A stretch of DNA of 64,000 nucleotides from G963667675 sp965197565 (GTDB lineage: Bacteria; Chloroflexota; Dehalococcoidia; Lucifugimonadales; UBA3495): positions 372,001-436,000 of the forward strand of contig CBDANK010000002.1 in NCBI GenBank assembly GCA_965197565.1, given 5' to 3'. A program made the translations under genes and the position numbers. Shown piece after piece: positions 8,219-17,173 of the stretch (position 1 is its first letter; each line of letters begins with the position of its first letter). The notes under the pieces are model-generated. The model saw nothing but the letters and a program-made list of their open reading frames with translations, searched no databases and was not told the origin of the DNA.

Positions 8219-8569
8219 ATGGACGAAATCATGGCATTGGAGGACCGCCGAATTGAGGCTATGATCAAGGGTGATGTTAAAGCACTTGAAGAGATTCTTG
8301 CCGATGATCTGATTTACACTCACACCACGGCCAGGATCGATACCAAATTTTCGTTCATAGAGGCCATTTCGTCAGGTCGCTCCAACTACAGGTCCGTGGA
8401 ACGAGAAGATGTTAAAGTCCGTCAATTCGGTGATTCCGCGGTGGTCACCGGCCACGCCAAGTTCCACGTCGGCGATAACAAATTCGAAGCCAGGTTCATT
8501 GATGTATACGCCAAGCGGAACGGCGCCTGGCAGATGGTGGCGTGGCAGTCGACCAGACTGCCGGATTAA
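8219..8569 (+). CDS. NTF2-like/SnoaL-like protein (DUF4440 type)
   Basis: A 116-residue cytoplasmic protein of the NTF2-like cone fold. It shows the typical order: an N-terminal helix (IMALEDRRIEAMIKGDVKALEEILADDLIYTHT), then strands with DSAVVTGHAKFHV, FEARFIDVYAKRNGAWQMVAWQSTRLPD. The length is the family norm. The start is fixed by ggagg upstream (cggaggaaagaaag). Such proteins act as small ligand-binding enzymes or isomerase-like folds. The substrate cannot be predicted. It stands alone between element debris and an IS630. Confidence 0.85.
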   Translation: MDEIMALEDRRIEAMIKGDVKALEEILADDLIYTHTTARIDTKFSFIEAISSGRSNYRSVEREDVKVRQFGDSAVVTGHAKFHVGDNKFEARFIDVYAKRNGAWQMVAWQSTRLPD

Positions 8570-8769
8570 GCCCAAGCACTTAGCCCAGTCTTAGGATTGG
8601 GTTGATCCAAACCGGCCTGGGAATGTATTTCGACTTGCCGATGGCGTTAGGTTCGAATTCATACCAACTGTCTAAAATGGGCGCTGATACTAGTAGCTGA
8701 CCATCATTGAAATGATGGCTGGTGAGATATGATGGGTTAGCAGTCAAAAAAGAAAATCGGGAAGCGGGG

Positions 8770-9914
8770 ATGGATGTGATGATGAAGAAATACCGAGTGG
8801 GACTTACGGAGGAGGAACAGGAGGAACTGAAGGGATTGGTGTCCAAGGGTTGGGCGGCGGCTTACAAGCAGACTCACGCCCGCATTCTGCTGCTTAGCGA
8901 TGAGAACCAGGTTGATGGCGCAATGAGGGACGAGGATATAGCCTGGGTCCTGAAGGTGGGCAGCGCCACGGTGGAACGGGTGCGCCGCCGGTGCGTGGAG
9001 GAGGGCCTGGAGGCAGCCCTGGGACGCAAACAGCAGCTAAAGCGCCGCAAGAAAAAGCTGGATGGTCAGGGTGAGGCCCACCTGGTAGCCTTGGCCTGCT
9101 CTCAACCGCCGGAGGGACGGGTCAGTTGGACGCTGCAAATGCTGGCCGATGGATTGGTGGCGCAGGAGATAGTGGATAGCATCAGCACAGAGACGGTGCG
9201 CCGGACTCTGAAAAAAACGAACTCAAGCCTTGGCTGAAAGAATGCTGGTGCCTCCCGCCCCAAGGGAGCGCGGACTTTGTGTGCGGCATGGAGGACGTGT
9301 TGGAGGTCTATCACCGTCCCTACGGAGAGGGGGAGGTGCTGGTGTGTCTGGACGAGACCAGCAAGCAACTGGTGCAGGAGACCCGCCAACCCCGTCCGTC
9401 GCGGCCGGGGGCAGCCATGGCATACGATTACGAATATCAACGCAACGGAGTGAGCAACCTGTTCATGCTGTTCGCGCCCCTGGAGGGATGGCGGCGGGTG
9501 GAGGTCACGGACCGGCGCACCAAGGCCGACTGGGCACGGGTGGTCAAGAAACTGGTGGACGAGGACTATGTCGACAAGGAGCGGATAGTCTTGGTGATGG
9601 ACAACCTGAACACCCATCATCCGGCATCCCTATACCAGGCTTTCGAGCCGGCGGAGGCACGGCGCATTGCCCAACGGCTGGAGATACATTACACCCCGAA
9701 GCACGGGAGTTGGCTTAATATGGCCGAGATCGAACTGGGGGTGCTGGCGCGGCAGTGCTTGGATCGCCGGATACCCAGCCAGGAAGTCCTGGAACGGGAA
9801 ACAGGCGCATGGCAGGACCAACGGAACCGGGACGTAATTCAGGTGGACTGGCGCTTCACAACCGAGGACGCCCGCATCAAGCTCAAGTCCCTATACCCAT
9901 CAATACAACAGTGA
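8770..9914 (+). CDS. IS630-family transposase made by -1 frameshift at A7
   Basis: The first frame (8770-9237) carries the N-terminal HTH domains (DEDIAWVLKVGSATVERVRRRCVEEGL). It ends soon after ctgaaaaaaacg near 9210. Shifting -1 in the seven-A run joins KK to NELKPWLKE and opens the second frame. That frame has the DDE domain: LVCLDETSKQL, VLVMDNLNTHH, YTPKHGSWLNMAEIE. All three acidic residues are present. The start at 8770 or 8779 is uncertain. An A7 run is a known slippage site, and IS630 elements are known to use frameshifting, so this may be functional and not broken. The right end is abutted by another IS630 only a few bp after the stop. Confidence 0.85.
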
Positions 9915-9921
9915 GGCTCTA

Positions 9922-11072
9922 CTAAACTAAAGCCAAGGTGGGATGTGCATTTGGGTGGTGCTGGGAACCGGGTTGGGAGTTTTGCAGTAGCTTCTCGGCC
10001 CTTAAGTGCAGGATGGTCCGGCACCGCTGTTTGACCTCATCCTTCCTCCTGGACAGGCGGGCGAGGAAGCCGCTCACCCTCTCCTGCACCAAGGCTTTAG
10101 TTCCCAGGCACAGGTTCCCGGTGGCTTCCTCTCTCACCCATCTCCAGACCGCCTCGTCGGCGTTGAAGTCCGGGCTGTACCCCGGCAGATTCACCAGCCG
10201 CAGGTTCAGACCGGGGGTCTCCAGGTATGACCGCATCGCCGGGCCACGGTGCGCTGGCGCGTTATCCCAGATCACGTTCAGACGCCCGCCGTACCTCTCT
10301 CTCAACTGCTCCAGGAAGGCTGCGGATGTTCCGCTATTGCTGTTCCCCTCCAGTTCCATCCATTCCACCTCGCCCGTCTCCAGACACACTGCCGAGTAGT
10401 AGCTGGCCTTCTCACCACGGCGCGGGCTGGTCGAGTCCACCAGGGCCGGCTCTCCCTTCAGCGCCCACTTACCCCGCAACTCAGCGTCCGCCCGGAAGTG
10501 GGCCTCATCAACGAAGAAGATCTTCTCCCCGGTCTCTTGCGCCTCACACGCCAGGGCAGCGTACTCTGCCACGAAGGCCTCTCGCCGCGCTTCATCGGCC
10601 TTGACCAGCCGCTTCTTAGGACGCTTGAGCACGAATCCCAGGCGGTGCAGCCAGTTCAGGCAGCTGCTGCGGCTCAGGCTGATGCCGAAACGTTCCAAGA
10701 CAAACTTCCAGACAGCTTTCCAGTTCCAGTTGGCTAGGCCGATATCCACATTGGCAGGCAGTTCCTGCACCGCCGCCTTCAACTCCGCCTGCTGCGCCTC
10801 TTCCAGGGCGGGGGGGAACCCCCGGACTGCTCGAAGGCCAAGGCCGCAGGACCGCCTTCGCCGAAGGCGCCAAGCCACCGTCCTATGGTATGAGGATCCC
10901 GTTCCAGCGCCTCGGCCACCGCCGAAGCGGTCCAACCCTGGGCTAGCAGCCAGAGAGCGTGCCACCGCTCCCGTTCGCGGGGCGTCGGAGCCAGAATTAG
11001 CCGCCTGCGCAGACCGGACACATCCATTTCCCACTGTTCGAGAAACCGGCTTATCTCTCCCATACCCAACAC
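9922..11072 (-). CDS. IS630 transposase copy 1 (OrfA/OrfB, -1 frameshift at C7)
   Basis: OrfA (11072 to about 10779) carries the HTH region (APTPRERERWHALWLLAQGWTASAVAEALERDPHTIGRWLGAF) and ends just after a C7 run. OrfB in the -1 frame continues FPPALEEAQQAEL and holds the DDE domain: FFVDEAHFRADAELRGKW, LNVIWDNAPAHRG, LPGYSPDFNADEAVWRW. OrfB ends inside the right terminal repeat. The C7 run is present at the same place in the copy at 29.6 kb, so the shift looks programmed. GTG at 11072 or ATG at 11063 may be the start. Confidence 0.87.
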
Positions 11073-11159
11073 CGACCACGCTTCTAATCGCCTTGTAGCC
11101 TATGCAACTCCCCCGATTTTATCGGATGCCTATGCAGGTTTCACCTTGGCTTTAGTTTA
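9923..11159 (-). mobile_element. IS630-family element, copy 1, with TA duplication
   Basis: Terminal inverted repeats aactaaagccaaggtg (9925-9940) and caccttggctttagtt (11142-11157) bound the element. Both are flanked by TA (9923-9924, 11158-11159), the standard IS630 target duplication. Outside the TA lie gctctac on the left and gtagagc on the right, so the empty site was a 16-bp palindrome with CTAG at its centre. The element is about 1.23 kb. It sits within 10 bp of the previous IS630 stop codon. Confidence 0.85.
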
Positions 11160-11166
11160 GTAGAGC

Positions 11167-11470
11167 TTGTCTCATAGACCGGTGGGCGAGCTGACTAACA
11201 CAGGTGTGGGGTCTTCAGCCGGAAGACCAGCTCCCGGACACCGGGCTCATCGTAAGAGATAGCCCACCTCTGGCCTGTAGGGCGGACTGCGACGGGGCAA
11301 GGGGTGGTGGCAGGACTTGTTCACCCAGCTGAATCAGGACTCCAGCTAGACCCCACTGGTTGCGTTTCCACAAGTGCCTTGTCCATCTGAAGTGGAGATT
11401 AGAAGACATGATGCTGGGGGCTGAAGCTCTAGAATATTATCGGAAACTCGTGTCCCTGACCTATCGGGTG
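11167..11470. other. no gene recognised
   Basis: About 300 bp between two insertion sequences. It begins with gcttgtctca, similar to the end repeat at 15264-15276. A 64-codon minus-strand frame has no family resemblance. It is probably flanking debris of older insertions. Confidence 0.4.
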
Positions 11471-12721
11471 AGGTGGACCCCAAAATTCGGACAGGTGGCT
11501 AAGAGAGAGTCCCGCTCCTAAAATAGGACGGAAACAAGGAGCAGGACATGAAGCAAACACGTAAGAAGCACAGCCCAGTCTTCAAGGCCAAAGTGGCTTT
11601 GGCCGCGCTCCAGGGGGAGCACACCATTGCAGAGCTGGCCAGCCGGTTGAAGTCCACCCGAGCCAGATCCATGGCTGGAAGAAGGCCTTGATTCAGGGGG
11701 GCCGCACCTCTTTGAAAATGGTGCTGGACGCCAGGAGAAGGACCAAGAGGTCCTCACTGCCCAGCTCTACCAACAGATTGGGCAGCTCAAGGTGGAACGG
11801 GATTTTTGTCACGGAGCTTCGGGTTGTGAGCCGGTCCCAACGCCGGGCCATGATTGACCGAGAAGAACCGAAGCTGTCTCTGGTGCGCCAGTGCGCCTTG
11901 CTGGGTATCAGCCGCTCCTCGTTGTACTACCTGCCAACCGAGGCCGGCGCCGAGGACTTGGAGTTGATGGCCCTTATAGACCAACAGTACCTGAAGACAC
12001 CTTTCTACGGCTCCAGAAGGATGACTGCCGGCTGATGCAGCTGATAGGCCTGGAGGCCATCTACCGGCGTCCCAACACCATCAAGCCAAACCCAGTGCAT
12101 AAGGTCTATCCGTACTTGCTCAGGGGGCTGGAGATCAACCGGGTCAACCAGGTGTGGGCCACCTACATACCCATGGCTCGGGGTTTCCTCTACTTGGTGG
12201 CCATCATGGACTGGCACAGCCGCTACGTGCTGGCCTGGCGGCTGTCCAACACCCTGGAGGTAGACTTCTGTGTTGCGGCTCTGGAAGAGGCCTTGAGCAA
12301 GGGTCGGCCACAGATCTTCAACACCGACCAGGGCAGCCAGTTCACCAGTGAGGCCTTCACCAGCATGCTGCTGGCGCAAGGCATTCAAGTGAGCATGGAC
12401 GGCAGGGGCCGGTGCATGGACAACGTCTTCGTGGAATGGCTGTGGCGCAGCATCAAGTACGAGGAGGTGTACCTGAAGGCATACCAAAATGGGACTGAGG
12501 CCAGAAAGGGGATTGGGGCTTATCTGGCCTTCTACAACCAAGAGCGGCCCCATCAAGCACTGGGCTATCGGTCACCGGGTCAGGTGTTCCAAGCAGTGAG
12601 CCCACAAAGGTGTTTACTGGAACATCCACCAGCCTTACCATCGGATGAAGCTTTACCAGACACCCCAGCGGTAGACTCTCTTATTTTAGCCTCACCGCTG
12701 TCCTGATGATGGGGTCGACTT
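11471..12721 (+). pseudogene. IS3-family element with multiple frameshifts and lost catalytic Asp
   Basis: Imperfect terminal repeats (aggtggaccccaaaattcgg at the left; gctgtcctgatgatggggtc near 12697 at the right) bound the element. OrfA starts at 11548 (MKQTRKKHSPVFKAKVALAA) but shifts near 11670. OrfB begins around 11850 (EEPKLSLVRQCALLGISRSS), reaches GSRRMTA and then jumps, by deletion, to RLMQLIGLEAIYRRPNT. A second deletion changes the usual WATDITYIP to WATYIP, removing the first DDE aspartate. The second Asp (NTDQGSQFTS) and the Glu (DNVFVEWLWRS) remain. It cannot make an active transposase. Confidence 0.85.
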
Positions 12722-12935
12722 GACATCTTCATTCACCTGATTAGGAAACTGCTATGCAACTGCTAAATCAAGCCATTCTAAATAGCAGTTTGTATCTGAA
12801 AACCTTTGGCAGTTCGTTGGCAGTTTCTCTATTTCCAATTCATTAAGAAGGGCTTTAGCCCTGTAATAATAGACAATTATTTCGGCGTCGCTCCACAATC
12901 CGCCATAACGTAACCATACAAAGGGTTGGTTGATT

Positions 12936-13024
12936 GGTTGCGCCGCCCACGCGGGGATAGACCAGGGCCCGGGCAAACTCTTCGGGTGGCTCACTGGGTT
13001 GCGCCGCCCACGCGGGGATAGACC
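12936..13024 (-). CRISPR. minimal two-repeat, one-spacer CRISPR remnant (type I-E-like repeat)
   Basis: Two identical 28-bp repeats lie at 12936-12963 and 12997-13024. The core gcgccgcccacgcgggg is shared. They are separated by one 33-bp unique spacer, so the period is 61 bp, as in type I-E arrays. Read on the minus strand, the repeat begins ggtctatccccgcgtggg, similar to I-E repeats with a short internal hairpin. No third repeat is found on either side and no cas gene is in the window. Directly after the second repeat the sequence becomes the coding frame of a protease remnant, so the array was cut by rearrangement. Confidence 0.6.
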
Positions 13025-14590
13025 TGTTCCAAGCCAGTTGCCGAACCTTCCGGAACATGCTTCGATGGCATGCGTGGTTGACTCGGGGGTTGTAGCTGGC
13101 CACCCTTTGTTAAGGGGTACAGTGATAGAGGAAGAAGATTTCGGGTCAGGCGAAGCCACCGTAGTGGATCAAAACGGGCATGGAACGAGAGTGGCTGGCC
13201 TAGTAGTTTATGGGGATATAGCGAGGAGGATGGTTAGTGGCGACTGGCTTCCGCAAGTCGGTGTCTGTGCCGCAAAAGTATTGATACACCAAGACGATCC
13301 CTTTGGGTATACAGAGGGGTGGGTAGAGTTTCCTGACGAGCAGCGGGCTGAAGAGCTCCTTCGCAATGCAATTGAATATTTCCATAGAGAACGCGGCGTA
13401 CGCATATTCAATTTATCTATAGGTCACCTCGACAGGGTCTACACCGGTGGCCGTCAGCTCCCGTGGGCTGAGCTTCTTGATGAACTGGCCAAGAGGCTGG
13501 ACCTAGTGATCGTGGTTTCTGCGGGCAATGTTCCGGATCCTGTGTTGCCTCAAGCGATTAACTCTCAACAGCTTCAAGAAAGGGCTGTAGAAAACCTCGG
13601 CAGTCCTGAGCATGGGATCATTGACCCTGCGACGGCGGCATTATGCCTAACTGTAGGTTCCATAACCAGGCGAGCCGATCCGTATGACAATGGCTACACT
13701 ACTCGCTTGGCCGTATCGCCGGAAGGTGCTCCTTCAGTCTTCACGCGGTCCGGTCCAGGTGTGGCAGGGGCGGTCAAGCCCGAAGTTGTCCATTATGGCG
13801 GCAACTACGCGGTCGACTCGTTAGGAAACAATTACATATGGCAGAAAAACGACCCGAATCTAGGTGAGCCTTCAACTGCACACGATTTTGCGACCCGAGG
13901 GCTCTTACGAGCATCTGTGGGTACGAGCTTTGCGACCGCTAGGGTCGCACATCGCAGCGCGGGTTGACGCTGCACTACGTGAACAACTTGGGACCATCCC
14001 CAGTGCCAACTTAGTCAGGGCATTAGTTGCGAACTCCGCCAAAGTTGACCGAAATCTAAGGGACCTGTTCAACAACCAACAGAGTCCACTTCTCAAGACG
14101 GTTGGTTATGGGGTCCCGACGGTTGAAGCTCCTGGTCATTGCCGCCCAGAGTAACCTTGTTCTCCGAGGACGTGATTGCCCACAGGACTTTTCATGTATA
14201 TTCATTGACCATTCCTTCTGAGTTTCTTAACGCTCCAGGAAGACGCTCAGTCAGGGTGTCGTTGGCATATAACTCGTCTACCAGACTAAGCCGGAGAGAC
14301 TACATCTCCACTGCCATGTAGTTGGAAATCTACCGGGGACTAACATCTGAACAAATCTTTGAGTATCGCTCCGCATACCAAGGGAACGGAGAGACGCCTG
14401 TGGTCCCCGATGTCAACAAGCTTGATTTCAAACCAGGCGGACAAACCCTCAGGATGTCCACATTACAAACTCGCTGGTGGGAATCTAATCAAGGAACAAA
14501 GTTAAACGATAGCCCTGTCGCAAATGGCGAAGCAACCTTGCAGATATTTGTTGGCTGCCAGCCCAGATTTCCTAGTCCTCTCGGCGAGGA
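13025..14590 (+). pseudogene. subtilisin-like (S8, Y4bN-type) serine protease, decayed
   Basis: The catalytic triad is visible: CVVDSGV (Asp), NGHGTRVAGLV (His) and VGTSFATARVA (Ser), with VVSAGNV for the oxyanion region. After the Ser motif the frame shifts near 13940 (AARVDAALREQLG..SANLVRALVANSAKV). It shifts again near 14140 (RVTLFSEDVIAHRTFHVYSL), then meets an in-frame TAG at 14319-14321 and continues LEIYRGLTSEQIFEYRSAYQG. The N-terminal domain is missing: coding sequence begins abruptly after the second CRISPR repeat. The closest family in my memory is the large subtilase often paired with an AAA ATPase in defence-type loci. No ATPase partner remains. The 3' end runs into an IS630 fragment. 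Confidence 0.75.
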
Positions 14591-14660
14591 TAAACAAGCC
14601 CATGAATGATGGCGGGCGATACAGTATTCAGTCGCCGTTTGTCAGCAATCTTCCGCCCGC

Positions 14661-15263
14661 GTGGTCCACTTTACCTCCGCCGATTACAGGGCAGATGCCG
14701 AATTGCGGGGCAAGTGGGTGCTGAAAGGGGACCCGGCTCTGGTGGAGTCGACCAGCCCGCGGTATGGGGAGAAGGCCAGCTACTATTCAGCGGTGTGCCT
14801 GGAGACGGGCGAGGTGGAATGGATGGAACTGGAGGGTAACAGCAACAGCGGGACCTCGGTTGCCTTCCTGACGCAACTGGACGCAACTGAAGGAAAAGCA
14901 TCCAGGGCCGCTGCGGGTCATCTGGGACAATGCGCCGGCCCACCGTGGGGAAGCGGTGCGGGAGTACCTCAGGACGCCTGAGCTGGAGCTGAGGCTGGTG
15001 AACCTGCCGGGCTACAGCCCGGACTTCAACGCCGATGAGGCTATCTGAGGCTGGGCCAGAGAGGAGGCCACTGGCAATCTGTGCCTGGGGAGCAGGGCGG
15101 CGGTGCAGGAGAGGGTCGGCAAATTCCTGGCCGGGCTGTCCAGCCGGAAAGACCAGGTGAGACGGCGCTGCCGGACGGTCCTGCAATCAAGGGCCGAAAC
15201 ACTCCTGAGAGACTCCCGGCCCGATTCCCGTAGTCCGGCAAATGCACATCCCACCTTGGCTTT
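14661..15263 (+). pseudogene. IS630 copy 3, 5'-truncated and broken
   Basis: Begins mid-protein at FTSADYRADAELRGKW and continues ASYYSAVCLETGEVEWMELEGNS, nearly identical to the copies at 10 and 30 kb. It shifts frame near 14890-14950, has a TGA in the NADEAI*GWA segment at about 15046, and ends with ANAHPTLAL inside a truncated right terminal repeat (caccttggcttt). OrfA and the first DDE Asp are missing. It is inserted in the end of the protease remnant. Confidence 0.85.
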
Positions 15264-15413
15264 GGAGCCTGTCTCAGAACTCAGGACCATTTACGAAATT
15301 CGATGTAACTCCCCATAGAATGCCCAATTAGCGATATATCTTGATTGATATAGTGTACTATGGCAGATGAGATTGCTCTTTTCGTTAACCAAAATACTTG
15401 TGAGACAGGCTCC
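15264..15413. repeat. 150-bp MITE-like element with 13-bp inverted repeats
   Basis: ggagcctgtctca at 15264-15276 and its exact complement tgagacaggctcc at 15401-15413 bound 124 bp of non-coding, AT-richer DNA. It starts exactly where the IS630 copy 3 repeat breaks off. A related string, gagcttgtctca, occurs at 11163-11174. It may be a non-autonomous element or the two ends of a deleted IS. Confidence 0.5.
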
Positions 15414-15418
15414 TTGGT

Positions 15419-16333
15419 TTAGGAGCCGGACAGCCACTCCCTGAGTGCCCGGATGTGGTCGGGTCTCGTGCCGCAGCACCCTCCAATTATCCGCGCCCCC
15501 TGCTCACTCCACCCCTTGGCGTATTCCAGGTACTGCTGTGGGTCCAGGGCATTTGCCTTGGGGGTTGGGCCCCCGTGGCCGGGGAAATGGGCGTAGGCGC
15601 CGAAGGTTCCCGACCAATTCTTCTTGACTATCTCCAGCCCGGGCCCCGTGTCGTCCACCGGCGTGTGCATTATGAATACCGATGCGATGTCCTTGTCCTT
15701 GATGGCGTCCATGGCGTCTTGAAGGGTCTCGCTTCCATGCCTGTCTTGGATGCCCAGGTAAAGCCCGTCTCCATCCCGGACCAAGGAGAGCCCGACCCAC
15801 ACCGGGAGACCCAACTCCGCTGCCGCTTCTATCACCGCCAGCGTGTCTGATATCCGGACCAACATCTCGCCCACCGCCACGTCCGGGCCGCCTTTGGCCA
15901 GCTCTCCCAGTTGCTCCCGGTAGGTCTCTAGAGCTTTCCCATAGGGCACCGGAACTTCCGCGTGTGCCTTGGGAGCCATCGTAGATACGGAGGCCGCAAT
16001 GACCACCGAGTCCTCTGTCCCGGCGTTTCTCCTTGCCTGTACCGCCGCTTCGATTCCCAGCTTGTTGGCCTCGGCTACCTTATGCTCGAGGCCGCCCTCC
16101 TCCAGCATGTCACGCCCTGTGCCAAAGGTGTTTGTGATGATAATCTCGGCGCCCGCTTCTATGTATTCCTGATGAATATCCCTCACCAACTCGGGATGGG
16201 TGAGCATCGGACCGCCCGACCACGTGGTGGGGCTTGCCAGCCCCCGCCTCTCGAACTCCGAGCCCATACCCCCGTCCATCAAGATCGTCTCCCCCGCTGC
16301 CAGGCGGCCCCGCAGTTTCTCAAAGTTGCTCAT
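15419..16333 (-). CDS. homocysteine S-methyltransferase-family protein
   Basis: A 304-residue TIM-barrel protein of the S-methylmethionine/betaine homocysteine methyltransferase family. It shows ILMDGGMGSEFERRG near the N-terminus, ITNTFGT, VIAASVSTMAP in place of the usual GSIGP, and the zinc-ligand pair in IIGGCCGTRPDHI near the C-terminus. The third zinc ligand, normally Cys in a VNC motif, appears replaced: the aligned stretch is SVFIMHTPVDDTG with no Cys. Activity may thus differ, or His may serve as ligand. The start is supported by aggaga upstream. It is a stand-alone gene downstream of debris. Confidence 0.85.
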   Translation of the reverse strand: MSNFEKLRGRLAAGETILMDGGMGSEFERRGLASPTTWSGGPMLTHPELVRDIHQEYIEAGAEIIITNTFGTGRDMLEEGGLEHKVAEANKLGIEAAVQARRNAGTEDSVVIAASVSTMAPKAHAEVPVPYGKALETYREQLGELAKGGPDVAVGEMLVRISDTLAVIEAAAELGLPVWVGLSLVRDGDGLYLGIQDRHGSETLQDAMDAIKDKDIASVFIMHTPVDDTGPGLEIVKKNWSGTFGAYAHFPGHGGPTPKANALDPQQYLEYAKGWSEQGARIIGGCCGTRPDHIRALREWLSGS

Positions 16334-16377
16334 GTTTCTCTCCTGGTGAAATCCGAATTTTCCGTTCCATCCGGGCG

Positions 16378-16570
16378 CTAGACATAGATCCCAGAGGCTT
16401 GGGGCACGGGCTTATGTAATTCCGACTCCCGGTGCGGCTGAGCCTCGTCAGGAAAGATCTTGCCGGGGTTGAAGCCCGCATCGGGGCAGAAGGCCGCCCG
16501 CAGCCGCTTCGTCGCAGCCATGTCCCGCTCGCTGAAGGCCCAGTGCATGTACATCCGCTTCTCCACCCCG
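16378..16570 (-). pseudogene. FAD-linked oxidase (GlcD-type), C-terminal tail only
   Basis: The frame reads EKRMYMHWAFSERDMAATKRLRAAFCPDAGFNPGKIFPDE. The block ending FNPGKIFP is the typical C-terminus of glycolate-oxidase GlcD-like flavoproteins. Nothing of the FAD-binding domain is present. The fragment is joined upstream, at about 16570-16590, to the N-terminal fragment of a DUF262 gene, showing a deletion that fused two unrelated genes. Confidence 0.65.
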
Positions 16571-16843
16571 ATGCACCTTCGACGAACGATGCAAGGCTGT
16601 GGTTCTCAGCTGGCCATCGATTATGTCGTAGGATTCCTGTGCCAAGCCTGCCACAGTCTTCTTCTTGCAATGGAGGCATATGATCGGCAGCTGATATCCT
16701 CGCATCACTGAATCAATCAGCTTCATCTGCTGATCGGATGTCCAAACGACTCCCCGCTAATATTCGGGATTAGGCTTGGCCATATCCTCTTTTCTGAGGT
16801 CCACCAACGGTTTGACGGTTAGGAATTCTCGTTTGGTTTTCAT
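16571..16843 (-). pseudogene. DUF262 (GmrS-like) N-terminal fragment with in-frame TAG
   Basis: From ATG 16843 (agaaggag upstream) the frame reads MKTKREFLTVKPLVDLRK..AKPNPEY, then TAG at 16757-16759, then RGVVWTSDQQMKLIDSVMRGYQLPIICLH and DIIDGQLRTTALH. This is the DUF262 signature, normally NPEYQRGxVW and DIIDGQQR. The stop replaces the Gln codon, consistent with CAG to TAG. DUF262 is the ParB-like nuclease/NTPase domain of GmrSD-type modification-dependent restriction proteins. The remaining several hundred residues are deleted. Confidence 0.7.
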
Positions 16844-16882
16844 GAGTCAAGTCTCCTTCTGGTATGTTCGGAGGGATCATGG

Positions 16883-17173
16883 CTAGGTCACGGAACGAGT
16901 CGTCCTCTGAACGTGCGCACGGAGCGCTCCATTGATGTCCGTCTGGTATCCGCGACCATCACGAGCACGGGCCTTGAACCAGGCTATGATGTCCGCGTCG
17001 ATCCTCAGCGTAATCTGCTGCTTCACAGAACGGTAGAAGACACCGCGCTTGGCGTCGGACCAGTCGAGAATCTCCGGGATGTCGGCAGTGTCGATCTGGT
17101 CGTCGGGCAGAGCCTCCAACGCCCGTATCTGCGCCCGAACGTCTGACGGCAGCTCAGCAATGTACTTCTTCAT
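16883..17173 (-). CDS. brnA: BrnA-family antitoxin
   Basis: Ninety-six residues from ATG 17173 (MKKYIAELPSDVRAQIRALEAL). The C-terminal half carries the BrnA ribbon-helix-helix signature: RSVKQQITLRIDADIIAWFKARARDGRGYQTDINGALRAHV. BrnA dimers bind BrnT toxin and repress the operon promoter. The longer frame from 17233 lies inside brnT and is not needed. The gene overlaps the end of brnT by 20 bp, the normal toxin-first order. It appears intact. Confidence 0.9.
   Translation of the reverse strand: MKKYIAELPSDVRAQIRALEALPDDQIDTADIPEILDWSDAKRGVFYRSVKQQITLRIDADIIAWFKARARDGRGYQTDINGALRAHVQRTTRSVT

Noticed and set aside
12752..13159. 135-codon minus-strand frame across the CRISPR remnant
   Set aside because: It reads through the repeats (giving SIPAWAAQP twice) and has no protein family; repeat structure explains the open frame.
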